Counted from the stretch's first letter, positions 34,154 to 42,504 are shown. The stretch: 64,000 bases of DNA from Kineosporia succinea (GCF_030811555.1 NZ_JAUSQZ010000001.1:4089241-4153240), one strand, 5' to 3'. Numbers and translations are program-made. The notes: generated from the letters alone by a model not told the origin.

Positions 34154-34208
34154 CCAAGGGCGACAATGAAGGACGCGTCGACCGACGCGTCCTTCATCGT
34201 CGCCTTGG
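34154..34208. terminator. Long bidirectional terminator hairpin between amine oxidase and GntR genes
   Basis: The arms CCAAGGGCGACAATGAAG... and ...CTTCATCGTCGCCTTGG pair over about 26 bases with only one extra base and one mismatch around a three- to four-base loop (centre near 34181). It lies between two convergent stops (34149 and 34214), so it can end transcription from both sides. Confidence 0.8.
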
Positions 34209-34213
34209 GGGAT

Positions 34214-34909
34214 CTACCCCCGGAAGACCGTGCTCGACCGGCGCTCGTACCAGTGCGCCAGGTGCTCACCGGCCTTGCGCACGTGCTCACGCATCTCACG
34301 GCCGGCCGCCTCGGTGTCACCGGCCGCGAGCGCCGCCACGATGCGCTCGTGCTCGCGGAAGTTCTCCTCGCGCTGCCGGGCGTCGTTGACGATGAGGGCC
34401 GACGACACGTTGCGCGGGAACGTCTCGTTGATGTCGTTGACCGCGCGGCCCAGCCGGGCATTGGCCGAGATGGTCAGGATCAGCGTGTGGAAGACGTCGT
34501 TGGCGGGCTTGCCGGTGGCCTCGGGGGTCTCACCGCGGCTCACCGCCGACGACTGGTCGTACATCGACCGGTTCGCGCGCCGCAGCTCGTCGAGCTCGGC
34601 GTCGGTGACCCGGTCGACCGCCCGGGTGGCAGCCAATGCCTCGAGCTCGGCGCGCACCTCGTAGGCCTCGCGGACCTCCCAGGGGGCCGGAACCCGCACC
34701 ACGGCGCCACGATTGGGCAGCACCTCGATCAGCCCGCCACTCTGCAGCTGGCGCAGGGCCTCGCGGATCGGGGTACGGCTCACCCCGAAGTCGGTGGCGA
34801 GTTCGGCCTGCCGCAGCTGGGCGCCGATCGGGATCTCGCCCGACATGATGCGCTCACGGATGCGCGCTGCCACGTCGTCCACCAGGGCGTGCCCCGATGC
34901 AGCGTCCAC
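34214..34909 (-). CDS. GntR-family transcriptional regulator (FadR/FCD subfamily)
   Basis: GTG at 34909 has GAAGGG seven bases upstream. The 231-residue protein has an N-terminal winged helix (about 8-75) with QAELATDFGVSRTPIREALR and LIEVLPNRGAVV, and a C-terminal helical FCD effector domain (about 85-215). The FCD metal or ligand residues are seen in FHTLIL and the H-containing EHERIVAAL and MREHVRKAGEH. It is divergent from the Rieske operon, and the intervening DNA carries regulon site 3. I infer that it represses all three forward units through the GGATCC-centred palindromes and is released by an acidic or amine ligand. Confidence 0.92.
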   Translation of the reverse strand: MDAASGHALVDDVAARIRERIMSGEIPIGAQLRQAELATDFGVSRTPIREALRQLQSGGLIEVLPNRGAVVRVPAPWEVREAYEVRAELEALAATRAVDRVTDAELDELRRANRSMYDQSSAVSRGETPEATGKPANDVFHTLILTISANARLGRAVNDINETFPRNVSSALIVNDARQREENFREHERIVAALAAGDTEAAGREMREHVRKAGEHLAHWYERRSSTVFRG

Positions 34910-35005
34910 TGTTGTTCCCTTCGCGAAAAGCTCAACTCGACGAAGCTAGCAGAACTCCACGGATCGGACCCAAGTCCGACAAGTGTGGGTGGGAAGTCTG
35001 TCTAA

Positions 35006-35037
35006 TGGGATCCACGACTGTTAAGTTGGGATCCATT
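35006..35037. promoter_or_regulatory. Paired palindromic operator between GntR gene and Rieske operon (regulon site 3)
   Basis: Cores GGATCC at 35008-35013 and 35029-35034 (in TGGGATCCA at 35006-35014 and 35027-35035) are 21 bases apart, as in sites 1 and 2. The second core ends 29 bases before the Rieske GTG start. The location also allows autoregulation of the divergent gntR gene. Confidence 0.72.
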
Positions 35038-35063
35038 CACTGCTTTGGTCGAGGAGGTCGTCG

Positions 35064-36395
35064 GTGCTGAAGCGCGAGGACAACGAGAAGCTCACCCGGA
35101 CCGGGCCGGGCACCGCGCTGGGCGGGCTGATGCGGGCCTACTGGCAGCCGGCGGCACTGGTCTCCGAGATGTCCGACGAGAAACCGGTCAAGGCGGTGCG
35201 GCTGTTCGGCGAAGACCTGGTGCTCTTCCGTAAGCCCGACCGCACCTGGGGTCTGATCAGCCGGTACTGCGCCCATCGCGGGGTCGACCTGTCGTACGGC
35301 CGGCTGGAGGACGGTGGCCTGCGCTGCCTCTACCACGGCTGGCTCTTCAACGCCGACGGTCGTTGCGTCGACCAGCCCGCCGAGCCCGAGCACAGCCGGT
35401 TCGCCGACAAGATCCGGGTCTCGAGCTACCCGTGCCAGGAGAAGAACGGCATCATCTTCGCCTACCTGGGCGCCGGTGATCCGCCGCCGTTCCCGAACTA
35501 CGACTGCTTCGCCGCGCCCGACGAGTACACGTTCGCGTTCAAGGGCCTGTGGGAGTGCAACTGGCTGCAGGGGGTGGAGGGCGGCATCGATCCCAGTCAC
35601 GTCTCGTTCCTGCACCGCTTCATCGACGAGGACCCCCGCGAGACCTACGGCCAGCAGTTCAGCGAGGAGGTCGAGGGCACCGGCACGAAGCTGTCCAAGC
35701 TGGTCGGCGACCACTTCCGGCCCGACATCGAGGTGGAGAGCGCGGCCCACGGCCTGCGGGTGTTCGCGGTGCGGCAGCTGACCGAGGCCCTCAAGCATGT
35801 GCGGGTCACGAATCTGCTGTTCCCCAACGCCTTCGTGGTGCCGTTCGGCAGGACCAAGGTGTTCACGCAGTGGCACGTGCCGATCGACGACCACCATCAC
35901 TACTGGTACATGATCTGGTACGACTACGCCGAGAAGACCGACAAGGAGACACTTCTGCGGCAGCGCCTGGCCGAGGTCAGCCTGCCCGACTACCGCCCGC
36001 TGCGAAACCGTTCCAACGACTGGGGTTTCGATCCGGTCGAGCAGAGAACGACCACCTACACCGGCATGGGCCTGGACATCAACGTCCACGACCAGTGGGC
36101 GGTGGAGAGCATGGGCCCGATCCAGGACCGCACCGTCGAGCGTCTCGGCGTCTCCGACCGGGCCGTCACCGCGAACCGCCGGCTGCTGCTGAAGGCGATC
36201 GACGCGTTCGCCGCCGGTGGGCGGCTGCCCGCGCACCCGCTCGACGAGACGGAGGCCGCCGCCTGCACCGGACCGCTCGCGGTCGACACCACCGCGGCCA
36301 ACGAGAACTGGCAGGAACACTGGGTTTCCGTGGATGCCGAGCGCCGGCAGGCTTCCCCGTGGGCCTCCCGGTCACCGGAGAACGCCGATGCCTGA
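35064..36395 (+). CDS. Rieske non-heme iron oxygenase, oxygenase component
   Basis: GTG 35064 follows GAGGAGG. The 443-residue protein has the Rieske [2Fe-2S] ligands C69/H71 (YCAHRG) and C88/H91 (CLYHGW), and the mononuclear iron site D176, H179, H184 in GIDPSHVSFLH. The overall layout matches the phthalate-4,5-dioxygenase-like monocomponent group, which includes many N- and O-demethylases. It needs an external reductase, and none is encoded in the window. Its 3' end overlaps the glutamine-synthetase-like gene by eight bases. An oxygenase next to a GS-like ligase recalls aniline-oxygenation systems, in which the amine is gamma-glutamylated before oxygen attack. That parallel is inference. 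Confidence 0.93.
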   Translation: MLKREDNEKLTRTGPGTALGGLMRAYWQPAALVSEMSDEKPVKAVRLFGEDLVLFRKPDRTWGLISRYCAHRGVDLSYGRLEDGGLRCLYHGWLFNADGRCVDQPAEPEHSRFADKIRVSSYPCQEKNGIIFAYLGAGDPPPFPNYDCFAAPDEYTFAFKGLWECNWLQGVEGGIDPSHVSFLHRFIDEDPRETYGQQFSEEVEGTGTKLSKLVGDHFRPDIEVESAAHGLRVFAVRQLTEALKHVRVTNLLFPNAFVVPFGRTKVFTQWHVPIDDHHHYWYMIWYDYAEKTDKETLLRQRLAEVSLPDYRPLRNRSNDWGFDPVEQRTTTYTGMGLDINVHDQWAVESMGPIQDRTVERLGVSDRAVTANRRLLLKAIDAFAAGGRLPAHPLDETEAAACTGPLAVDTTAANENWQEHWVSVDAERRQASPWASRSPENADA

Positions 36396-37905
36396 CGACG
36401 CGTCTGCACTCGCCTTCCCGGGGCCGGCCCGGCGCAACCACGACGAGCGCGACGTGGCCGCGGCGGGTGAGGGGCGCAGCGCCCGCCCGATGCTGGCCAA
36501 GGACCGCGGGGGGTTCGTCGACGAGTTCGGGCTCCGGAGCGAGGCGCAGTACGCCGCCTCGGCCCAGATGCGCCGGGTGATCGACGAGATCGGCCTGGAG
36601 ATGGTTCGATTCGCGTTCGTCGACCAGCACGGTCTGCTGCGCGGCAAGACGATCGCCCGCTCCGCCGTCGCCGCGGCCATGCGCTCGGGTCTCACCGCGC
36701 CCAGCTCGCTGCTGCTGAAGGACACGTCCGGCAAGTCCGTGTTCCCGGTCTTCGCACCTGACGCCGGACTCGGGGTCCGTCAGCTCTCCGGGGCGGGTGA
36801 CGTGGTGCTGGTGCCCGACCCGACCACGTTCCGGGTGCTGCCCTGGGCCGCGCGCACCGGGTGGATCCTCTGCGACCTGCGTTTCCCCGACGGGTCGGAC
36901 GTGGCGTTCAGCACCCGGGACCTGCTGCGGCGCCAGCTGTCGGAGCTGGAGCGCACCGGCTACCGGATGACGGTGGGGGCGGAGCTGGAGTTCCACGTCT
37001 TCCGTCCCGTCGCGGGCGTTCCCGGGGCCGGACCCCGGATGGAACCGACCTCCCCCGGTTCCCAGCTGCTGCACGAAGAGGGCCTGGACACCTTCGACGA
37101 CCTGGTGCAGGCGCTCTACCGGGGGCTGACGGCGCTCGACCTGCCGCTGCGGTCGATCGAGCTGGAGTTCGGGCCGAGCCAGCTGGAGATCACGATGGAG
37201 GCCGCGGACGCGGCGGAGACGGCCGACGCGGTGGTGCTGTGCCGCAGTGCCGTGCGCCAGATCGCGCGGCGCCTGGGCTACGAGGCCACGTTCATGTCGA
37301 GGCCGCAGGGTGCCGAGAGCGCTTCCACCGGCTGGCATCTGCACCAGTCGCTCACCTCGGCCGAATCGGGGCAGCCGGTGTTCGCGGCGCCGGACGGCCT
37401 CTCCCCGGTGGCCCGCGGTTACCTGGAGGGCCTGCTCACGCACGCCCGGGGTGCGGCGGCCTTCAGCACCCCGACCGTCAACGGGTACAAGCGTTATCAG
37501 CCCTACTCGCTGGCGCCGGACCGGGTGGCCTGGGGCGTGGACAACAAGGGGGCGATGGTGCGGGCCGTCATCGGCGGCGCGGGCACCCGGCTGGAGAACC
37601 GCACCGGTGAGCCGGCCGCGAACCCGTACCTCTACATCGCCTCGCAACTGGTCAGCGGCCTGGACGGGATGCGGCGCGGCCTGGCGCTGCGGGAACCGGT
37701 CGCGAACCCCTACGAGAGTGATGCGCCCCGACTTCCGCGCTCGCTCGGCGAGGCGGTCGAGGCGCTGGAACACGATCCGGTCTTCGCCGACGCGCTGGGG
37801 GCCGACACGGTGGCCTGGTACGCCGCGATCAAGCGCCGCGAGTTCGAGCGCTACCTGCTGCACGTCTCGGACTGGGAGCAGAGGGAGTACCTCGGGATGT
37901 TCTGA
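36388..37905 (+). CDS. Glutamine-synthetase-like ligase (candidate gamma-glutamyl-amine synthetase)
   Basis: The frame opens earlier inside the Rieske gene, but ATG 36388 overlaps its stop by eight bases and gives 505 residues. GS landmarks: VGAELEFHVF (metal-binding Glu), ELEFGPSQLEI, STGWHLHQSL (ammonia/glutamate-site His), NGYKRYQPYSLAPDRVAWG (ATP site) and GTRLENRTGEPAANPYLY. The first 50 residues are a family-unlike extension. It is closer in pattern to the PuuA/IpuC-type amine ligases than to housekeeping GlnA, and it lacks the adenylylation-site tyrosine context. It would join glutamate to an amine using ATP. Being cotranscribed with a Rieske oxygenase under an amine regulon site, it probably activates or protects the amine. 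Confidence 0.88.
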   Translation: MPDDASALAFPGPARRNHDERDVAAAGEGRSARPMLAKDRGGFVDEFGLRSEAQYAASAQMRRVIDEIGLEMVRFAFVDQHGLLRGKTIARSAVAAAMRSGLTAPSSLLLKDTSGKSVFPVFAPDAGLGVRQLSGAGDVVLVPDPTTFRVLPWAARTGWILCDLRFPDGSDVAFSTRDLLRRQLSELERTGYRMTVGAELEFHVFRPVAGVPGAGPRMEPTSPGSQLLHEEGLDTFDDLVQALYRGLTALDLPLRSIELEFGPSQLEITMEAADAAETADAVVLCRSAVRQIARRLGYEATFMSRPQGAESASTGWHLHQSLTSAESGQPVFAAPDGLSPVARGYLEGLLTHARGAAAFSTPTVNGYKRYQPYSLAPDRVAWGVDNKGAMVRAVIGGAGTRLENRTGEPAANPYLYIASQLVSGLDGMRRGLALREPVANPYESDAPRLPRSLGEAVEALEHDPVFADALGADTVAWYAAIKRREFERYLLHVSDWEQREYLGMF

Positions 37906-37935
37906 GTCCGGTGGCCGATCACTACCCTGCACGGC

Positions 37936-38724
37936 ATGAGGGTGGCGTCGCTGGGGTACCGGACCGATCTGATGCTGCGCGGGCTGGGTGGCTCCGATGT
38001 CTCCGACCGCGGGTCGCACCTGGTCGTGCGCACACCGTCGAACCCGGCGTACTGGTGGGGCAACTTCCTGCTGCTGCGGGAACGGCCCGGCCCGGGGGAG
38101 TGGCCGGGCTGGGTGCGGGAGTTCGCCCGTGAGTTCCCCGAGGCGCCGCACGTCGCACTCGGTCTCGACCGTCCCGACGGCACGGTCGGGGACATCGACG
38201 GCGCGATCGACCTGGGCCTGGACGTTCTCGTCGACACCGTGCTCACCGCCTCCGCGCTGCGGGCGCCGGCCGCGGCCGACGCCGAGATCCGCCCGCTGTT
38301 CGGTGACGCCGACTGGGAGCAGGCGGTGCAGCTGCGCCTGGCACTCGACGAGGTCCGCGTGACCCCGGCCCACGCGGGGTACCTGCGGCGCAAGGTGGCC
38401 GAGCACCGCCGGCTGGCCGAGGCCGGGCACGGGGTCTGGTTCGGCGCCTTCGTCGAGGGGACGATGCGCTGCGGCGCCGGGCTCTACACCGACGGCGAGG
38501 GGGTTGCCCGCTACCAGAACGTGGAGACCCACCCGGGGTTCCGGCAGCGCGGCCTGGCCTCGTCGCTGGTGCACCAGCTCGGCGAGTGGGGCCTGCACCG
38601 CCCGGACGTACGCGAGCTGGTCATCGTGGCCGACCCGGGGTACCACGCGATCCGCCTGTACCGCGCCCTCGGCTTCCAGGACACCGAGCACCAGGTGCAA
38701 CTGCAGCGCCCGCCCTTCGGCTGA
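37936..38724 (+). CDS. GNAT-family N-acetyltransferase, two-domain
   Basis: The ATG lies 31 bases after the ligase gene, so the gene could be in the same transcript, although no good ribosome binding site is visible. The 262-residue protein has an N-terminal region (1-115) with WWGNFLLLRERPGPGEW that looks like a degenerate first GNAT repeat. A canonical C-terminal GNAT fold (about 117-258) carries the acetyl-CoA loop VETHPGFRQRGLASSLVHQLG and the ALGFQDTEH strand. Substrate unknown. A role in the amine pathway is possible from position alone. Confidence 0.83.
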   Translation: MRVASLGYRTDLMLRGLGGSDVSDRGSHLVVRTPSNPAYWWGNFLLLRERPGPGEWPGWVREFAREFPEAPHVALGLDRPDGTVGDIDGAIDLGLDVLVDTVLTASALRAPAAADAEIRPLFGDADWEQAVQLRLALDEVRVTPAHAGYLRRKVAEHRRLAEAGHGVWFGAFVEGTMRCGAGLYTDGEGVARYQNVETHPGFRQRGLASSLVHQLGEWGLHRPDVRELVIVADPGYHAIRLYRALGFQDTEHQVQLQRPPFG

Positions 38725-38853
38725 CGTTCCGGCCGGTCGGCGTCGTCGCAGGTGGGACGGGGTGGAACGTCCCAGGCGGGCCGATCCGGGGACGGCGGGA
38801 CAAGGCCGGCCGCAGGCTGGGGCCACCCCGATCCCGCTGCGAAAGGCCGCCTG

Positions 38854-39771
38854 ATGCCTGCCGTTCCCCTCCCCGCCGATCTCCCCGCCGGCACCGGTGC
38901 GCCCGAGCCCACCGACGCGTCCGTCATCAAGACCCGGCTGCCCCCGATCCGCCCCAGCGAGCGCTGGCCCTGGATCCTGCCCCTCGCGGTCACGTACTTC
39001 CGGATGCGCCGCCGGGTGAAGTGGCTCGTCGGTGGTGCGACCTTCACCCGTACCCGCAGCACCGAACCGCTGCCCGTGCTGGTGAAGCGTCACCGCTCGC
39101 TGTTGCTCAGGCAGCTCGGCGACGCCGACATGTGGCTCCAGCGCAACAAGGTCATCAACCTGCGCATCGCCGCCGGCCAGCTCGACGGGGTCGTCATCGC
39201 ACCCGGCGAGACGTTCTCGTTCTGCCGGCTGGTCGGCCGGGCCACCGCGAAGAAGGGCTACGTCGTCGGGATGTTCCTGTCCGGCGGCGAGGTGAGGCCC
39301 GACATCGGCGGGGGCATCTGCCAGGCCGCGAACCTGCTGCACTGGATGGCCCTGCACAGCCCACTGACGATCGTCGAGCGCTCGGAGCACAGCTTCGACC
39401 CGTTCCCCGACTCCGGCCGCGTGATCCCCTGGGGGACCGGGACGTCCATCTTCTACAACTACATCGACCTGCAGCTGCGCAACGACACCGACGTGCCCTA
39501 CCAACTGCGGATCCGCGTGGGGGAGACCCATCTCGAGGGGGAACTGCGGGCCGCCGTGATGCCCGCGCACAGCTACCACGTCGAGGCCCGGCAGGAGCGG
39601 TTCCAGCAGCTGCGCGGCGTCTGGTGGCGCAGCAACGAGATCTGGCGGCGGGTGATCGACCGGCGCACCGGCAACCACGTCGGTGAGGAGCTGCTCAAGA
39701 AGAACCGCGCTCGCGTGATGTACGACCCGACCGTCACCTACACCGACCGCACACCCGGCAGACGGCTGTGA
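38854..39771 (+). CDS. VanW-like protein
   Basis: ATG 38854 with GAAAGG seven bases upstream gives 305 residues; the open frame upstream carries no start with a better site. The VanW signature is clear: GVVIAPGETFSFCRLVGRAT, KGYVVGMFLSGG and DIGGGICQAANLLHWMAL. VanW-domain proteins occur next to some vancomycin-resistance operons and in many Gram-positive genomes, but their biochemical role is not established. There is no signal peptide or lipobox; residues 35-60 are Arg-rich with one short hydrophobic run (WPWILPLAVTYF). No van ligase or dipeptidase genes are near, so I make no resistance claim. Confidence 0.88.
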   Translation: MPAVPLPADLPAGTGAPEPTDASVIKTRLPPIRPSERWPWILPLAVTYFRMRRRVKWLVGGATFTRTRSTEPLPVLVKRHRSLLLRQLGDADMWLQRNKVINLRIAAGQLDGVVIAPGETFSFCRLVGRATAKKGYVVGMFLSGGEVRPDIGGGICQAANLLHWMALHSPLTIVERSEHSFDPFPDSGRVIPWGTGTSIFYNYIDLQLRNDTDVPYQLRIRVGETHLEGELRAAVMPAHSYHVEARQERFQQLRGVWWRSNEIWRRVIDRRTGNHVGEELLKKNRARVMYDPTVTYTDRTPGRRL

Positions 39772-39864
39772 CTTCGGGGGTTCGCGGCGCTCGCGGCGGT
39801 TAGGGCAAGATGCGGCTTCCCGGGCGATTTCCGTCCCGGTGAGCCGAGCGGACCGGAGCGCACG

Positions 39865-41223
39865 ATGGACGAGCAGGCCGGCCAGGACAGCCTGGCCGCG
39901 ATGCTGCTGACGCTGAAGGAACGATCGGGCCTCAGCTACGGCGTCCTCGCCCGGCGGCTCCACTCCAGCACGTCCACCCTGCACCGCTATTGCAACGGCG
40001 AGACGGTGCCGCTGGAGTTCGCGCCGGTCGAGCGGTTCGCCCGGCTGTGCAAGGCGAGTCCCACCGAACTGGCCGAGCTGAACCGTCGCTGGGCCGACGC
40101 GCTCGAGCGGCGGGCCCGGCGCGACGATTCGGCCGCGCCGGGCGATCAGCTCGAGGACGCGTCGGCACCGGTTCCCGACGCGGGTGCCGGTGTCCCGGCG
40201 GCCGGGCTCGCGAACGACGGCCAATCACGCTCGGGCCTCGCGAACGACGGCCAATCACCCTCGGGCCTCGCGAGCGACGGCCAGTCCCGCTCGGGCCTCG
40301 CGAACGACGGCCTGTCCAGGGCGGACGACGCGGTCGCGTCGGTCGCACCGGTCCCGGGTTCCCGGGACGACCATCACCCGGAATCGGGGGTGGACACGGA
40401 GGATTCGATGCAGACCGATGGCGCGGCCTCCGGGCCGCACCCCACCGAGACCATCTCTTCGCCGCCCGTGCCGTCGGCCCGGCGCCGCCGTTTCGGGGCT
40501 TTGGCTGTCGTGGGCGCGGTGGCGCTCGCGGTCGGCGTGCCGCTGGGCGTGCTGAACGTCGTGAACGGCTCCTCCTCGGGGACCCCGGGAGGTGACGGGG
40601 CGACGCCGGTGACCGCGCCGTCCACCGTCGGCCCCCCGGCACCGCTCGACGTGCTCGTGACCCCGTTCACCCTGTGTGCCCGCGACATCCTGGTCGACAG
40701 CACCGCCGACCAGGTGCCCCCGCCGGTCGACGTGCCGGACACCTCGGCCTGGGTGAGTGCGCTCGACGGTGTGGTGACCCACCATCACGACCTGACCGTG
40801 ACGGTTCAGGGCACCGGCAACGACACGGTGGTGCTGGAGTCGCTGAACGTGCGCACCGTCGAGTCGAAGGAGACGCCGACGGCCGGGAACGTGTTCGTGC
40901 TCGGCGACGGCTGCGGGGGCAAGGTGGACACGGCGATCTTCGACGTGAACCTGGACATGCCCCAGCCGAAGCCGAGATCCGCGGCCGGTAACACACTTCC
41001 GCTGAAGACCAGCAGCAGTGACCCGGTGCAGCTGCAGGTCGCCGCGGTGGTCGAGAAGCACGACGTGAGCTGGTACCTGGAGCTGGACTGGAGCTCGGGC
41101 GGCCGGCACGGCACGCTGCGCATCGACGACCACGGAAAGCCGTTCCGCACCACGGGAGTTCCCGGACGGCCGCACTACTACTGGATGTACGACCAGCGAG
41201 AGTGGAAGTACTACCCCGACTGA
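39865..41223 (+). CDS. Membrane-anchored helix-turn-helix protein with extracellular domain and repeat linker
   Basis: The 452-residue protein has a Cro/C1-type HTH near residues 10-65 (LKERSGLSYGVLARRLHSST, then LHRYCNGETVP). A low-complexity linker (about 95-205) follows, then one transmembrane segment (about 212-233, FGALAVVGAVALAVGVPLGV) and a C-terminal domain of some 200 residues outside the cell with two Cys and beta-rich sequence. The linker contains nearly four copies of a ten-residue repeat (GLANDGQSRS; residues 114-152). The topology, with DNA binding inside and a sensor outside, is shared with RodZ-like and other actinobacterial one-component membrane regulators. Target genes and ligand are unknown. 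It ends 4 bases before the convergent GNAT gene. Confidence 0.82.
   Translation: MDEQAGQDSLAAMLLTLKERSGLSYGVLARRLHSSTSTLHRYCNGETVPLEFAPVERFARLCKASPTELAELNRRWADALERRARRDDSAAPGDQLEDASAPVPDAGAGVPAAGLANDGQSRSGLANDGQSPSGLASDGQSRSGLANDGLSRADDAVASVAPVPGSRDDHHPESGVDTEDSMQTDGAASGPHPTETISSPPVPSARRRRFGALAVVGAVALAVGVPLGVLNVVNGSSSGTPGGDGATPVTAPSTVGPPAPLDVLVTPFTLCARDILVDSTADQVPPPVDVPDTSAWVSALDGVVTHHHDLTVTVQGTGNDTVVLESLNVRTVESKETPTAGNVFVLGDGCGGKVDTAIFDVNLDMPQPKPRSAAGNTLPLKTSSSDPVQLQVAAVVEKHDVSWYLELDWSSGGRHGTLRIDDHGKPFRTTGVPGRPHYYWMYDQREWKYYPD
40204..40320 (+). repeat. 30-bp coding minisatellite, 3.9 copies
   Basis: Units at 40204-40233, 40234-40263, 40264-40293 and 40294-40320 (last one cut short) share the core CTCGCGAACGACGGCCA and differ at only a few bases. 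The period is a multiple of three, so copy-number change would lengthen or shorten the linker of the membrane HTH protein without a frameshift. Confidence 0.92.
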
Positions 41224-41227
41224 GGTT

Positions 41228-41764
41228 CTACTGCTTCATCACCCAGACGGGCAGAGGACTGTCGAGCTCGGCGGTGACCCTCCAGCCGGCCCGCTCGTAC
41301 AGGGCGACGTTGCCCGGATTGGTGGTCTCCAGGTAGGCCGGAAGATTCTGCCGGGCAGCCTCTTCCAGTCCGGCGGCCATCACGGCCCGCCCGTGCCCGC
41401 GCCCCTGGTGATCCGGATGGGTGCCGAGAACACCCAGGTAGAAGAAGGGTTCGGCGGGCAGGGCGTGGTGCACGGCGTCGTCATAGGCGCGCATCCGGGA
41501 ACGGGCCGGTTCATCCAGTCGCAGTTCCGGTTTCAAGGTGATGCCCGGCGGCTCCCAGAGCGCGGCCGCGGTGCCGCCGTCCGCGATCCAGACCGTGCCG
41601 TGCCCGACGCGCTGGTCGAAGAGGTGCCCGAAGAACGCCTCCGCCCCGGCGGGGTACTCGGCGTCATCGGGAAAGGCGAGCCGCAGGAACGGGTCGGTCA
41701 CGAAGGCCGCGACGAGCATGCGGACGACGGCCGGGCGGTCGGCGGGGGTGGCGACGGTGATCAC
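41228..41764 (-). CDS. GNAT-family N-acetyltransferase
   Basis: GTG at 41764; 178 residues. The fold is standard GNAT: ATPADRPAVVRMLVAAF at the start, FFYLGVLGTHPDHQGRGHGRAVM as beta4 and the acetyl-CoA pyrophosphate loop (QGRGHG), and the YLETTNPGNVALYERAGW block typical of the subgroup that acetylates small amines or tabtoxin-like substrates. Substrate unknown. It is separated by 69 bases from the YdcF-like gene upstream on the same strand, so cotranscription is possible. Confidence 0.88.
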   Translation of the reverse strand: MITVATPADRPAVVRMLVAAFVTDPFLRLAFPDDAEYPAGAEAFFGHLFDQRVGHGTVWIADGGTAAALWEPPGITLKPELRLDEPARSRMRAYDDAVHHALPAEPFFYLGVLGTHPDHQGRGHGRAVMAAGLEEAARQNLPAYLETTNPGNVALYERAGWRVTAELDSPLPVWVMKQ

Positions 41765-41833
41765 GGCGTCATTCTGGCAGGGGCGCCGGTGACGTGGCCC
41801 GGACCCGGAATTGTCCTCGTCCGGGGTGGGCGC

Positions 41834-42490
41834 TCAGATCAGGCGGGACGTGTAACCGGCGTCGACGAGCTCGTGGAACGCGGCGCGCACCTCGTCGGGC
41901 ACGGGCTGCTCCACGGCGAAACCCCGGTCGGCGTAGACCTCGATGCGCTGGGTGTCTCCCACGAGCATGCTCACCACGCGGTCGGCATCACCGATACGGG
42001 CGACGTAGTCGTCGAGCGCCAGGGGCAGGGACGCGCACTGCACGGTCCCGACCTCGGGCCACAGCTTGCGGCACGTGGCATAGGCGCGGCGCTGCTGGTA
42101 GGGACGCGTGACGAGAGTGACGGAACGGGGCTCGACTCCGCGCTCGCGCAGCAGATCCCGGCTAAAGGTGATGTTCTCGCCGGTGTTCCGGGCCCGGGAC
42201 TCGACCAGGACGACCTCGTCCGGCACCCCGAGGCCGAGAGCGTGCTCGCGGTAGTGCACCGCCTCGCCACGGGGGAAGCGCTCGATGGTCGTGGGGGCGT
42301 TGGCACCGGTGAAGACGATGAACGGCACGGTGCCGCCCAGGTAGAGCTGTGCCGCGCAGGTGGCCACGCCGAGATCGTGACTGCCGAGACCGATTCCGAG
42401 GTCCGTAGGGGTCAGGACGTGGTGAAGGTCGTGGTAGTCCCACAGGACGCGAACGGCGGTACGGACGTTCGGGGGGAGCTGGGCGGTCAA
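41834..42490 (-). CDS. YdcF-like (DUF218) protein
   Basis: TTG at 42488-42490 has GAGG four to five bases upstream; 218 residues. The DUF218 pattern is present: DLGIGLGSHDLGVATCAAQL (usual G-S-x-D...), PFIVFTGANAP (the (V/L)xTGG-like strand), ARNTGENITFSRDLLRE (the conserved TxENA/TxENI motif) and VTLVTRPYQQRRAYAT (VT(S/R)xxHxxRA). Cytoplasmic members such as E. coli YdcF bind S-adenosylmethionine, while membrane members act on envelope sugars. This one has no membrane segment. The reaction is unknown. Confidence 0.85.
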   Translation of the reverse strand: MTAQLPPNVRTAVRVLWDYHDLHHVLTPTDLGIGLGSHDLGVATCAAQLYLGGTVPFIVFTGANAPTTIERFPRGEAVHYREHALGLGVPDEVVLVESRARNTGENITFSRDLLRERGVEPRSVTLVTRPYQQRRAYATCRKLWPEVGTVQCASLPLALDDYVARIGDADRVVSMLVGDTQRIEVYADRGFAVEQPVPDEVRAAFHELVDAGYTSRLI

Positions 42491-42504
42491 CGGACCTCGC
42501 TGAT

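Noticed and set aside
38854-39771. Vancomycin-resistance determinant
   Set aside because: VanW-like proteins are widespread; no vanH/A/X genes or VanRS-type regulators are next to it.
36166-40224. 1352-residue open frame on the minus strand across the Rieske, ligase and VanW genes
   Set aside because: It crosses several well-supported plus-strand genes, has no recognisable motif and is compositionally random.
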